From the NCBI RefSeq assembly GCF_020404745.1, contig NZ_JAIZAP010000004.1, forward strand, positions 1 to 64,000: a stretch of 64,000 nt of DNA. Reading direction: 5' to 3'. Shown here piece by piece: positions 54,229-62,335 of the stretch. Both the position numbers and the translations under genes were made by a program. The notes below the pieces were generated by a model. The model made no database searches. It saw only the letters and a program-made list of their open reading frames with translations, and was not told where the DNA came from. The DNA comes from Aquibacillus saliphilus (lineage in GTDB: Bacteria > Bacillota > Bacilli > Bacillales > Amphibacillaceae). Every line of letters starts with the position of its first letter. Position 1 is the first letter of the stretch.

Positions 54229-54262
54229 AATCCCATAGCCGAATTGATGGCTATGGGGTTTT
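54229..54262 (-). terminator. Terminator of the sodium channel gene
   Basis: Arms CCCATAGCC / GGCTATGGG with T-rich tails on both strands, directly after the channel stop codon on the minus strand. Confidence 0.9.
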
Positions 54263-55051
54263 TTATTTTTTGTTATTTTGTAAAACCTGTTTAATTTCTT
54301 GTAACTCGGCTTGCAATTCGTTTAGTTTTACATCGGTTGGTGAAGGTGAATCCTCATTATTAGCTTTTTCTACATCAGTAACAATAACACCGATAAGCAG
54401 GTTAAATATCACGAAGGTTCCAATCAAAACAAAACTAACAAAATACCACCAAGCCGAACCATCTTCTGCTAGAATTGGTCTCATTACGCCACTTGCCCAT
54501 GATTCAAGGGTAACAACCTGAAAAAGAGTTAGAAGAGAATCGTGCAATGTACCGAAGTATTCGGGAGCTATTGATTGAAACATCATCGTACCAATAACAC
54601 CATAAATGTAAAAGAAGATTCCTAGTAATAATAGAATGGTCCCCATCGATGGGATAGTAAGTATGAGGGCGTTGACTATTCTTCTAAGTGAAGGAATGAC
54701 AGAAATTGCCCTTAGTACGCGTAATACTCTGAGAATTCTTAAGACGGTAATATAGTGACTACCGACTAAAATATGACCACTTAAAACAATGATAAAATCA
54801 AAGACACTCCAAGGGTCTTTAAAAAAGGATCCAATCGATTTACTTCCTATTAATCTTATCAGTATCTCAATTGTGAATATCCAAAGTAATAGCCTGTCTA
54901 CTATATGTAACAAGGAGGAATACCGTTCCACAATAGAAGAGTACGTTTCTAACCCAACGAGGATTGAATTTATAAGAATTAGTCCGATAATTATATTGGT
55001 GAATAACGAATGTTGTGAGATCTTTGAACATACGGTTCTTATGGATTGCAT
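54263..55051 (-). CDS. NaChBac-like voltage-gated sodium channel
   Basis: A 262-residue single-repeat channel subunit that would form a tetramer. Six membrane helices are seen. The S4 voltage sensor has Arg at every third position (R105, R108, R111, R114 in LRILRVLRVLRAI) and the selectivity filter is TLESWAS (181-187), the same as in NaChBac of Bacillus halodurans. The C-terminal cytoplasmic tail has an acidic stretch and a coiled coil (ELQAELQEIKQVLQ), as in this family. In alkaliphiles and halophiles it helps sodium cycling, pH homeostasis and motility. It is transcribed alone. Confidence 0.93.
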   Translation of the reverse strand: MQSIRTVCSKISQHSLFTNIIIGLILINSILVGLETYSSIVERYSSLLHIVDRLLLWIFTIEILIRLIGSKSIGSFFKDPWSVFDFIIVLSGHILVGSHYITVLRILRVLRVLRAISVIPSLRRIVNALILTIPSMGTILLLLGIFFYIYGVIGTMMFQSIAPEYFGTLHDSLLTLFQVVTLESWASGVMRPILAEDGSAWWYFVSFVLIGTFVIFNLLIGVIVTDVEKANNEDSPSPTDVKLNELQAELQEIKQVLQNNKK

Positions 55052-55373
55052 GTACAGACGGTTCTCCTTTCTTATATAGCTAAAAAATAAATATGTTTAA
55101 ATCTATCAAAAGTTTATTATATATCGATAGTAAACAATGGCACAAGATAATTGTTTACATTGATTCGATTGGGGATAAAAATAGCTTATACTGAAAATTA
55201 ACCTTATGATAAGTTTGTTTGCAAATAAAAAGGCATTAATGGTTCATTTTGTTTATGTCTATATATAATTGAATAATTAAGCAAAAAATTGCATCTGAGT
55301 AATTAAGGGGATATGCTTAAAGCTAAAACGTGATTCTAAAAGGATACACTTTTAAATCGTTAGGAGAATAGTT
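55052..55373. other. Divergent intergenic region, sodium channel / ProC-like gene
   Basis: 322 AT-rich bases with no gene. GTTTAC (55153-55158) and GGGGAT (55171-55176), 12 bases apart on the plus strand, match the sigma-B consensus (GTTTAA, GGGTAT) at 10 of 12 positions, but the leader to the ProC-like gene would be almost 200 bases long. Not convincing on its own. Confidence 0.3.
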
Positions 55374-56168
55374 ATGGAACAAACTATAAAAGTTTTATTT
55401 ATTGGTGCAGGTAGAATGTCACAGGCTATTATTGCCGGGTTAGTAAAAGACAGTAGATTTGAAATTTCTGTAACAAATAATGGTAATCAAAAAAGGCTTA
55501 TTAATCTACAAGATACTTATGATGTAGCAGTTAAAACAGAATGGGAGAAAGAATTAACAACCTTCAATATTATTGTTTTGGCGATGCCGCCCGAGGCACA
55601 TGACGAAGTACTTAGATTAATAAACCCGATTATAGATGGTCAATTAGTTATTACCGTGGCGGCGGGAATTGGACCAACTCAATTAGAGCAACAATTACCG
55701 AAGGGTACTCCAGTTGCTTGGATTATGCCAAATACAGCGGCAGAACTTGGACAGTCAACAACACTATATACACTTGGTCAATACGTTCAATCGTTTCATC
55801 AAAATGTTGTCGAGGATTTAATTAAAGGTATTGGGGTTTTCGAGAAGGTATCGGAGCAACAAATCCATGAGTTAACTCCAATTACTGGTAGTGCTCCTGC
55901 TTTTATTTATGAGATAGCTGAATCACTAGTAAATAGTGCGCTCGAATCTGGGATTACAGAAGATAAGGCTAGAAAACTTGTTGCTGAAATGATTGGTGGA
56001 GCAGCATCGATGCTGAAGACTGGTCAATCACCAAAGGAATTAAAAGACCAAGTCGCAACACCCGGTGGCGTTACTTGGGCAGGGTTAAATGTTCTAAAAG
56101 AAAATAATTTAGATGGTTTAATGAGAGATGCTATTGATGCGTGTCATAAAAAAGCAAAAAGAGAATGA
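55374..56168 (+). CDS. Pyrroline-5-carboxylate reductase family protein
   Basis: NAD(P)H-dependent reductase of 264 residues in the ProC family, last step of proline synthesis. The N-terminal Rossmann motif is FIGAGRMSQAIIAGLV; the C-terminal signature reads ELTPITGSAPAFIYEIAESL, then LKDQVATPGGVTWAGLNVL. Proline is an osmolyte in Bacillaceae (ProH/ProJ pathway), so an osmotic role is possible, but the paralogue type (ProG, ProI or ProH) is not decided. No proline kinase or semialdehyde dehydrogenase gene is adjacent. AGGAG precedes the ATG. Confidence 0.88.
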   Translation: MEQTIKVLFIGAGRMSQAIIAGLVKDSRFEISVTNNGNQKRLINLQDTYDVAVKTEWEKELTTFNIIVLAMPPEAHDEVLRLINPIIDGQLVITVAAGIGPTQLEQQLPKGTPVAWIMPNTAAELGQSTTLYTLGQYVQSFHQNVVEDLIKGIGVFEKVSEQQIHELTPITGSAPAFIYEIAESLVNSALESGITEDKARKLVAEMIGGAASMLKTGQSPKELKDQVATPGGVTWAGLNVLKENNLDGLMRDAIDACHKKAKRE

Positions 56169-56181
56169 TTTTTATAAAAAA

Positions 56182-56206
56182 GTGAAGGGGTAATAAGCCC
56201 CTTCAC
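56182..56206 (+). terminator. Hairpin after the ProC-like gene
   Basis: GTGAAGGGG / CCCCTTCAC, perfect nine-base arms, but without a clear T run. Confidence 0.65.
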
Positions 56207-56260
56207 CTATGTTCTTGCGTAGGATTGATTTCGTATAGATAATTTTGACATGTTTAGGCA

Positions 56261-56411
56261 GCATCCAGCTCTAACGCCTACCCGGAAATAAGTGGTTTGC
56301 TTATTTCGAATGCACACGCTCGAGGTCCCTGAGTCAATCCTATCTGTGACAAAAAGCGTCACGACGGGGCTTTTCTTATTGCCCTAGGTGAGCAAGGCCC
56401 CGTGTGTTTTT
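56261..56411. repeat. Structured dispersed intergenic repeat, copy D
   Basis: Shares CCAGCTC, GCCTACCCGGAAATAAG, CTTATTTCGAATG, CTCGAGGTC, GAGTCAA, TTATTGCCCTAGG and GAGCAAGGC with copy C or A. The extra hairpin GAAATAAG / CTTATTTC is present as in copy C. The copy ends 12 bases before the flotillin fragment. Confidence 0.75.
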
Positions 56412-56422
56412 GTTGATTTATA

Positions 56423-57652
56423 CTAATCTATATCTCCTGTATCGATATCAGTCTTTGACTTCACCGAATTAGATAAGCTTTCATTGATTTTTGATTCATT
56501 TTTAGCAGCAACATTATCTAGCATGCCTTTTAAATCAACACCAGAAACGTCCTTTAAGGTTTCTGGTAATTGGCTCATTAATTTTGTTACATAATTACTC
56601 ATTCTTGCAGCTCCGTCACCATCACCATTACCATTGTCAACAACGGTCACTTTATCAATCGAGCTGATTGGTTCAGCAATCTTTCCGGCGAATTCAGGAA
56701 GCATATTAATGATCATTTCAAGTATTGCTGCTTCTCCGTATTTGGCCATTGCTTCCGCTAATTTCTCTTTCGCTTCAGCCTCGGCGAACCCTTTAAGACG
56801 AATTGCTTCCGCTTCCGCTTCACCATCTAAGCGGATTTTTTCGGCTTCAGCTTCGGCACTTTTGACACGAGTGACCTTATCACCTTCTGCTTTTTGTTCT
56901 GTAGCATAGCGCTCTGCTTCCGCTTTCTTAGAAATCTCTGCTTCATATTGACGCTCTTTACGAATAACTTCCTTTTCATCAATTTCTATTTGTTTATTTT
57001 TCTCAACTAATTGAATTTGCATTTCTTCTTGTTTTACTTGTTGTTCTGATTTCGCCCCTTGTAGTTTATAAGCCATGTCAGCCTCGGCTTTTGATGTATC
57101 CTGTTCACGCTTATAGGCAGCAACTTTTAATTCCTTATCTTTCGTTGACTCTGCTATTTGTGTTTCACTAAGGAGCTCAGCACTTTTACTCTCGCGCTCT
57201 GCTCGTGCTTTTTGAATACGAGCATCTCTCATTGCATTTGCTTCAGCAATCTGAGCATCTCGTTTTACTTCCGATATCCGTGGTTTCCCTAAAGCTTCTA
57301 AGTATCCATTTTCATCCTGAACATCTTTGATTGTAAAAGAAACAATTTGCAACCCCATCTTTTTTAAATCAACAGCTGCTTGTGTTTGTACCTCTTGTGC
57401 GAAACGTTCGCGATTTTTGTAGATTTCTTCTACAGTCATCGTACCTAAAATTGCACGTAAATGACCTTCAAGAACTTCTTGTGCTTCTTTTCGTAGTTCG
57501 GAGTCATCCTTGCCTAGAAACTGTTCACCTGCGGTAGCGATGCCTTCTGTTGTGCTTTGTACCTTTATAATTGCGGTTCCGTCAGCCATTACGGGTACAC
57601 CTGTACTAATAGTGTAGAAGGTTGATATGACTAAGTTTATAAATCCCCTCAA
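56423..57652 (-). pseudogene. floT: Flotillin (FloT), truncated at the 5' end by the prophage
   Basis: Flotillins organise membrane microdomains in Bacillus. From GVPVMADGTAIIKVQ onward this 409-codon frame follows B. subtilis FloT (YuaG, about 509 residues) closely: SPFH domain (LEGHLRAILGTMTVEEIYKNR, VSFTIKDVQDENGYLEALGKPRI), a long Glu/Ala/Lys coiled coil (about 130-300) and the C-terminal KITVVD-like DKVTVVDNG. The first ~93 residues of FloT, with the membrane-anchoring hairpin, are missing; the 17 residues before GVPV do not match well and the first start is a TTG without a ribosome-binding site. Prophage genes begin right upstream. The product as it stands is probably not functional. 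Confidence 0.85.
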
Positions 57653-57704
57653 CTCAACAATAGAGAAGAGGGGGGGTAATGTTATTGCCTAGATATTCTA
57701 TGTA
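57590..57704. other. Prophage-chromosome junction in floT
   Basis: Homology to flotillin stops going upstream around GGTGTACCC (minus strand, 57594-57602). Beyond lies a stretch with a run CCCCCCTC (57668-57675) and no gene up to the nuclease stop codon. The attachment core should lie at this edge, but it cannot be fixed without the other junction. Confidence 0.5.
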
Positions 57705-58865
57705 TTATTGTACAAAAAAAGAGTCACCTTGGACTCCATTATCTTTTCTAAGTATTAAACTATCCAATATGTTTTCTATGTTATTAAATTCCCAATAAGG
57801 AATACGTATAAGTGGAATATCGTTATCTTTACAATATGTATTTTTGATTTGATCTCTGGTCTTTGTTTCTTTAAATCCTTCTTCTCCACCAAAATATTCA
57901 ACGGATTTAAAATGCTGTTCGCCATCATACTCAATCAGAAACATTAAGTTATTTTGATTACTAAATACCGCTAAGTCAAAACGTAACGCAATTGAAGTAC
58001 GGCAATCGTTAAATGTGTATTGAGTATCATAAAGTTGGTTGTTAACATCCATAAAATCCATAATTCTTCTTTCACCATACGAATACGTTCTTTGACATGG
58101 GCACGTTTGACCTTCTAGGATAATTCGATTAGGTCTTGCTTTAAATATTTTTCCACAATCATCCGTATTATGCTTGAATTTTATACGATCTTGGCTATTA
58201 GTGTATTCTTCAACTGGCTTATACTTATCACCGTGTTTATCAAATAGTTTTTGTTCAAAATTACCTTTATTAATTCGGCTTAATTTATCACATTCAGGGC
58301 ATCTTCTATCATGCAGAAACCCATTAGCTGTTACAGGAAAATTATTATTGCAATAATTGTGTTTCAATTGAACATGTTTGTTTGCACCCTGATAATCACT
58401 CAATACAGTGTACTCTTTTCCAACTAAATCATAAACCTCAGCGACGAATTCTTCATGTGTTTTTGTTTTCTTTTTATTTCCGTTATATAATGAACAAACA
58501 GGACATCTTCTGCCTTGTAAAAAATTATTTGGGACTGGACTCCATTCATTTCCACATAGCTCATGTTTCATCCTTACCTGTTCATTGTACTTTTTATATT
58601 CCCCAATAACGGTATATTCTCGCCCAACTAAATCACCAACCTCTTTAACAAACTGTTGATGACTTTTCACCCTACACTTTGGACACGTTGGACTTTTTAA
58701 AAAATTATATGGTGATATGATCCATTTATGTTGACATGATTTATGTTTCATTCGTATTTTAGTGTTCATGTTTTGATAGTTACCAACAACAATAAATTCG
58801 TTCCCGACTTTGTTATAAACATCACTAAGAAACTCTTCATGCGTTTTCTTTTTCCCTCTTGGCAT
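57705..58865 (-). CDS. Vsr/EDxHD-like nuclease with four zinc-finger-like modules (probable homing endonuclease)
   Basis: A 386-residue protein from the ATG at 58865 (AAAGGA upstream). Residues 8-67, 68-135, 136-201 and 202-260 are four copies of a module with pattern THEEF...VG.EYTV...Y......V.MKH..C...W......FL...CP.C, probably one zinc site each. The C-terminal domain (262-375) has E265, D297 in RFDLAVF, and IEYDGEQHF (E312, D314, H318) plus RDQIKNTYC, the arrangement of Vsr-like EDxHD homing endonucleases such as I-Bth0305I. It probably recognises long DNA with the modules and nicks or cuts it. Confidence 0.75.
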   Translation of the reverse strand: MPRGKKKTHEEFLSDVYNKVGNEFIVVGNYQNMNTKIRMKHKSCQHKWIISPYNFLKSPTCPKCRVKSHQQFVKEVGDLVGREYTVIGEYKKYNEQVRMKHELCGNEWSPVPNNFLQGRRCPVCSLYNGNKKKTKTHEEFVAEVYDLVGKEYTVLSDYQGANKHVQLKHNYCNNNFPVTANGFLHDRRCPECDKLSRINKGNFEQKLFDKHGDKYKPVEEYTNSQDRIKFKHNTDDCGKIFKARPNRIILEGQTCPCQRTYSYGERRIMDFMDVNNQLYDTQYTFNDCRTSIALRFDLAVFSNQNNLMFLIEYDGEQHFKSVEYFGGEEGFKETKTRDQIKNTYCKDNDIPLIRIPYWEFNNIENILDSLILRKDNGVQGDSFFVQ

Positions 58866-58902
58866 TTTACATTTTCCTTTCGTTGATTTATTTTTGATGA
58901 CA

Positions 58903-58931
58903 CAAAAAAAGACCCCACAAAAGTGAGGTCT
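58903..58931 (-). terminator. Terminator after the small DUF5659-like gene
   Basis: Hairpin GAGACCTCAC / GTGGGGTCTT (one mismatch) followed on the minus strand by TTTTTTTG. Confidence 0.88.
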
Positions 58932-58949
58932 CATAGTCTTATAGATTAA

Positions 58950-59126
58950 TTATTTAGTTGTTTTATATTGTTCAACTAAGTTTAATAACTCAGGAGACTC
59001 ATTGAATATAAATATATTTCTATTAGAGTTAGGCTTATTAGTTTGTTTTAGTTTTCTTAAAACATGATGATTCATCATTAAATAACCTGCTAATGATTGG
59101 CTAAATACAATATAATCTTTTTGCAT
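58950..59126 (-). CDS. Phage small protein, DUF5659-like
   Basis: A 58-residue frame with ribosome-binding site AAAGGAG. YIVFSQSLAGYLMMNHH, then IFIFNESPELLNLVEQY, follow the DUF5659 pattern (a small fold found in phages of Firmicutes). A second protein of the same pattern is encoded at 62102-62305. It ends just before a terminator. The function is unknown; it may be a small late or regulatory protein. Confidence 0.7.
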   Translation of the reverse strand: MQKDYIVFSQSLAGYLMMNHHVLRKLKQTNKPNSNRNIFIFNESPELLNLVEQYKTTK

Positions 59127-59142
59127 TAGATGATTTCTCCTT

Positions 59143-60489
59143 TTACTTTAAATATGTATAGCGAGAATTAGCTGTAATATAATAACGTTTATTTTTGCTA
59201 GAATTCATTACAACATAATGGTATCCATTCCCAGTCTTACATTTTCCCAACACATGAGGGAAACTCTGTCCAGCTTCGCAAATTCCAGAATGGTTGTCCC
59301 ATCGAGGAGAATCGTAAAATTTTACATCGACTTTAGCAACAACTGATTTTCCATCATAAGGATTTTTAGATTTTCTAGGGTTAGGTTTCAACAGTTTTGC
59401 CCAACTATTTTTGCCAATCAACCCGTCAGATTTCAATCCTTGATCCTTCTGGAATTTCTTAACTTGACTAAGCGTTTCATTTCCATAATCTCCATCAATT
59501 CCATACTTAGGTAATTTATAACCATTTTTCACAAGTAAAGTCTGAGCTTCTTTTACCCATTTACCTTTGTCACCTTTTTCTAATAATGGACGAGATTCCT
59601 TTTCAATTGTCTCAGATTTAGTCTTAGAATTCTTGGGCTCCTCAACTTTTTCTTCAACAAGTTTAGATAATTCATCACTCAATTTAGATTCTGATTCTGA
59701 ACCATATAGTCCATCAACTGTAATTTTATTTTTCTTCTGCATCTCTCTGACAGCGGATTCTGTCTCATCTCCAAAATGTTCGTCAACGCCAAATTTAGGC
59801 AACTCATATCCAGCTTTAATTAAACGTTTCTGCAAGTTTTTAACTTCAATTCCTTTATCTCCATTTTGAAGATAATTGGCACTTTGTATATCTTCTCTAT
59901 GAATATCTTCTTCTTTTACTTCAGGAGACTCGGAAACATTATCTATACCAAAGTTTTTATCCTTAACCATATCCATAAACCAATCTTTCTCAATTCCTGT
60001 TCCAGGGCATGATTTAGGTTGTTTCCCGTTAATTAGACATTCCCTATGAAACACAATACCTTTGCTTTTCTCATAGAAATACTTAGAAACTTTGATAGCT
60101 GACTCTAATTGATATCCTTCTAATTTGTCGTTACCCTTATCAAAATTACCAATCATCTCATATGCAAAAGGGTGCAAGTCTCTTGTGCCGTTGTAAGACA
60201 AAGCAGAAACAGGCATAACTTCAATAGTACGTCCAGTTACAATAACACCATCTTTACCAATTGTTATATTCTGTGCAATATCATTCCATCCATTTGTATT
60301 AACATGATAATTACGCATATTTCTATGTAATTGCAACGTACTGCCATTAGAAGAATGATTTGGAGCCCAAGTATGGTGTATATGATTATCGTTGATATGC
60401 TCATCTATAAATTCACCAAAATTATCATCTAACCAACTAATGAACTCATCTGCATTATTAAAAACCTTATCTTTTATCCATTTACCCAT
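59143..60489 (-). CDS. Phage endolysin: N-acetylmuramoyl-L-alanine amidase with two PG-binding domains
   Basis: Lysis enzyme of 448 residues. The amidase_2 domain (about 30-175) has zinc ligands H39 in HHTWAP, H149 in FHREC and C161 in SCPGTGIEKDW. Two PG_binding_1 domains follow (about 207-270 and 303-366), each with the GDKG..V...Q..L...GY.LP..G.D..FG.ET core. The last ~75 residues form a beta-rich domain, possibly SH3-like. No signal peptide is seen, so release would depend on the holin gene just upstream in the transcript. The ribosome-binding site is GAGGAGGAA. Confidence 0.92.
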   Translation of the reverse strand: MGKWIKDKVFNNADEFISWLDDNFGEFIDEHINDNHIHHTWAPNHSSNGSTLQLHRNMRNYHVNTNGWNDIAQNITIGKDGVIVTGRTIEVMPVSALSYNGTRDLHPFAYEMIGNFDKGNDKLEGYQLESAIKVSKYFYEKSKGIVFHRECLINGKQPKSCPGTGIEKDWFMDMVKDKNFGIDNVSESPEVKEEDIHREDIQSANYLQNGDKGIEVKNLQKRLIKAGYELPKFGVDEHFGDETESAVREMQKKNKITVDGLYGSESESKLSDELSKLVEEKVEEPKNSKTKSETIEKESRPLLEKGDKGKWVKEAQTLLVKNGYKLPKYGIDGDYGNETLSQVKKFQKDQGLKSDGLIGKNSWAKLLKPNPRKSKNPYDGKSVVAKVDVKFYDSPRWDNHSGICEAGQSFPHVLGKCKTGNGYHYVVMNSSKNKRYYITANSRYTYLK

Positions 60490-60572
60490 TTAATAAATTC
60501 CTCCTCTTATTCAAATCCAAAATAAAAAGGCATAGGAATAACCCTACACCTTAAGCAATTTTGCATATGTAA

Positions 60573-60803
60573 TTATTGTTTAGCTTTATCTAATTCTGCC
60601 TGCGCCTTCTTAGCCTCTGGTGAATAGTTGTTATTCTTATAGTGATTCCACAACTCACTTACTACCAATGCGATAGCAGAGATTCCAACGTTAATTTCCT
60701 CGTCAGTGTAGGGGATTAAGTTATACCCGTACATAGTTGATATACTGTTTACACCTACTAATACCATTACGATTAACCTTACCATTGTGTTATTGTTTTT
60801 CAT
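60573..60803 (-). CDS. Phage holin (SPP1-type family)
   Basis: A 76-residue membrane protein with two hydrophobic segments (MVRLIVMVLVGVNSISTMYG and NVGISAIALVVSELW) followed by the charged tail NHYKNNNYSPEAKKAQAELD. The W..Y/W KNNN.. pattern before the tail is typical of SPP1-family holins. It would form the pore through which the amidase reaches the wall. It sits between the coiled-coil membrane protein and the endolysin genes. Confidence 0.85.
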   Translation of the reverse strand: MKNNNTMVRLIVMVLVGVNSISTMYGYNLIPYTDEEINVGISAIALVVSELWNHYKNNNYSPEAKKAQAELDKAKQ

Positions 60804-60822
60804 TTATAATTCCTCCTAAATT

Positions 60823-61203
60823 TTATTTCCATCCTAATGTATAAACTAACCAAGCAACTAATAGAGCTGCTATAACGGTAGGAATGACCTTAAATATAAT
60901 TGTCTTACCCAACTGACCTAAATCTATCAATGCTTCATTTCTCTTTTTTTCTAAGTACCCAACACGCTTCTCAACCAATTCAAACCGAGAATTTAAGTTA
61001 GTTAGATTATCGTTAATTTTTTCTAATACTTTGCTGTGTTTGTCATCCTTCTGATTGCTATTTTTCATTTGTTCTTCTAGTAAAGTGGTTAGTCGAGTGA
61101 GGGTTTTGTTATCTATTTCAACAGACTCGATCCTTTTATCCAACCCCTTTATCTGATAGTCATGTGTTGCAACTTTTGTTGGTAAGCTATCCAATATATT
61201 CAC
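60823..61203 (-). CDS. Coiled-coil membrane protein of the lysis module (XhlA-like)
   Basis: A 126-residue protein. About 95 residues form a coiled coil (LEEQMKNSNQK, VLEKINDNLTNLNSRFELVEKRVGYLEKKR), then one C-terminal membrane helix (IFKVIPTVIAALLVAWLVYTL). The design resembles XhlA, a holin partner in Bacillus prophages. Its gene lies 19 bases before the holin gene. It probably helps lysis, but the sequence match to XhlA is not tested. Confidence 0.7.
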   Translation of the reverse strand: MNILDSLPTKVATHDYQIKGLDKRIESVEIDNKTLTRLTTLLEEQMKNSNQKDDKHSKVLEKINDNLTNLNSRFELVEKRVGYLEKKRNEALIDLGQLGKTIIFKVIPTVIAALLVAWLVYTLGWK

Positions 61204-61478
61204 TCCTAATGTTGTAATAATTAATATTCCTTTTATTCAGATAGTGTGATATACTAGAGGAGAGGTTTGGCATATTAAATCTCATCTAGGGCAACCTTCA
61301 GACTATTTGGAGGTTGCTTTATCTATAATTTTATTTATATATGTGATAGTTTTATACACGAGTATAGGTTAATTCTACACAGGTATAAACAAATAAACGC
61401 TATATCCTTTGTGCGACAAGGAGTACAGGCGTTTTTAGTGTTTATTTCTTCTTCTCTTCTTACAGTATATAAATTATA
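61204..61478. other. Structured gene-free region in the prophage
   Basis: 275 bases with several signals. On the plus strand TGATATACT (61249-61257) is a perfect extended -10-like box, followed by a hairpin GCAACCT / AGGTTGC (61293-61319) with a T-rich tail, so a short RNA of about 60 bases could be made against the direction of the genes. A second hairpin AAACGC / GCGTTT with inner TCCTT / AAGGA (61396-61437) can end the minus-strand gene at 61479 or a plus-strand RNA. No toxin-like small reading frame is seen. Confidence 0.4.
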
Positions 61479-62054
61479 CTAACCTTGCCTATTACGTGGA
61501 TTATAATTACTTTCATTGAACATTTCATTAACTACTTCATCAGTTAACCCACAACTATACAAATAAGGATTAAAATAGACAACTGTTCGACCGTTTAATT
61601 TTCTTCTTTTTATAACATCTTTATCTTCTAATTCCTTTAAGATGCGATACATTTTGGCAACTTTAACCTCACACCATTCACACAGCGTATCTAACGAAGG
61701 ATTTTCACCATTACATACAATCGTGTTTGTTGGATAATGTAAATATGGTTGAGCTTCAAGTATAAATACTTTTGCGTATGGCGATAAACTTGGTTTCATT
61801 ACTCTCACATCCGTTTTAAATGTTTTTGTAAACTCATATTTAGGTTTTACATTTGATACGTAAAATTCTTGACCACTTCTAATTTTAATTAACTTATATT
61901 CTAACTCGCCATTTATTTCAGCAATATCTTCTACGTTATCATTATATTGATTTATTAAATTGTTATTATATTCTTTGCTTGCATCTACTTGACTAGTATA
62001 TTCACCAGTTTCAGAGTCATAGATACTATCGTTTATACGTATATATTTACTCAA
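61479..62054 (-). CDS. Phage winged-helix DNA-binding protein, putative
   Basis: A 191-residue protein starting at TTG with AGGGACGTG upstream. The C-terminal half reads SLSPYAKVFILEAQPYL, SLDTLCEWCEVKVAKMYRILKELEDKDVIKRRKLNGRTVVYFNPYLYS, a winged-helix pattern with a recognition helix and a beta wing. It resembles replication or regulatory proteins of Firmicutes phages and plasmids. The N-terminal ~80 residues are without a clear fold. The exact role is unknown. Confidence 0.65.
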   Translation of the reverse strand: MSKYIRINDSIYDSETGEYTSQVDASKEYNNNLINQYNDNVEDIAEINGELEYKLIKIRSGQEFYVSNVKPKYEFTKTFKTDVRVMKPSLSPYAKVFILEAQPYLHYPTNTIVCNGENPSLDTLCEWCEVKVAKMYRILKELEDKDVIKRRKLNGRTVVYFNPYLYSCGLTDEVVNEMFNESNYNPRNRQG

Positions 62055-62101
62055 ATTTTTTCACGTCCCTAGTTTTAAATTGTTTAACTTGGATTACTTA
62101 T

Positions 62102-62305
62102 TTATTTTTTCTTAACTTCATTCCATTGTGTAAGTGCCTCTAAGAAATTTGGTGTACGTTCAAACACCCAATAACTCAAATCGTTATTCGGATTAACTCC
62201 CCTTACAACATAGAAAAATCCATTAGCCTTTAAAAAATGGAAAAGGTTAATGGAGTAACAGTAGAATAAATCTTTCTTATTAAATTTGTTTAATTTGTCG
62301 TTCAT
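62102..62305 (-). CDS. Phage small protein, DUF5659-like
   Basis: A 67-residue protein with ribosome-binding site GGAGAG. FYCYSINLFHFLKANGFFYV, then YWVFERTPNFLEALTQW, follow the DUF5659 pattern (C/F-S..L..FL..NGF...WVF.R.P....AL..W). A second, shorter protein of the same kind lies at 58950-59126. The function is unknown. Confidence 0.7.
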   Translation of the reverse strand: MNDKLNKFNKKDLFYCYSINLFHFLKANGFFYVVRGVNPNNDLSYWVFERTPNFLEALTQWNEVKKK

Positions 62306-62335
62306 GAAATCTCTCCTTGTTTTATGTATTTAAAA

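Noticed and set aside
56634-56909. 91-codon plus-strand frame rich in Ala and Ser
   Set aside because: It is the antisense of the Ala/Glu coiled coil of flotillin.
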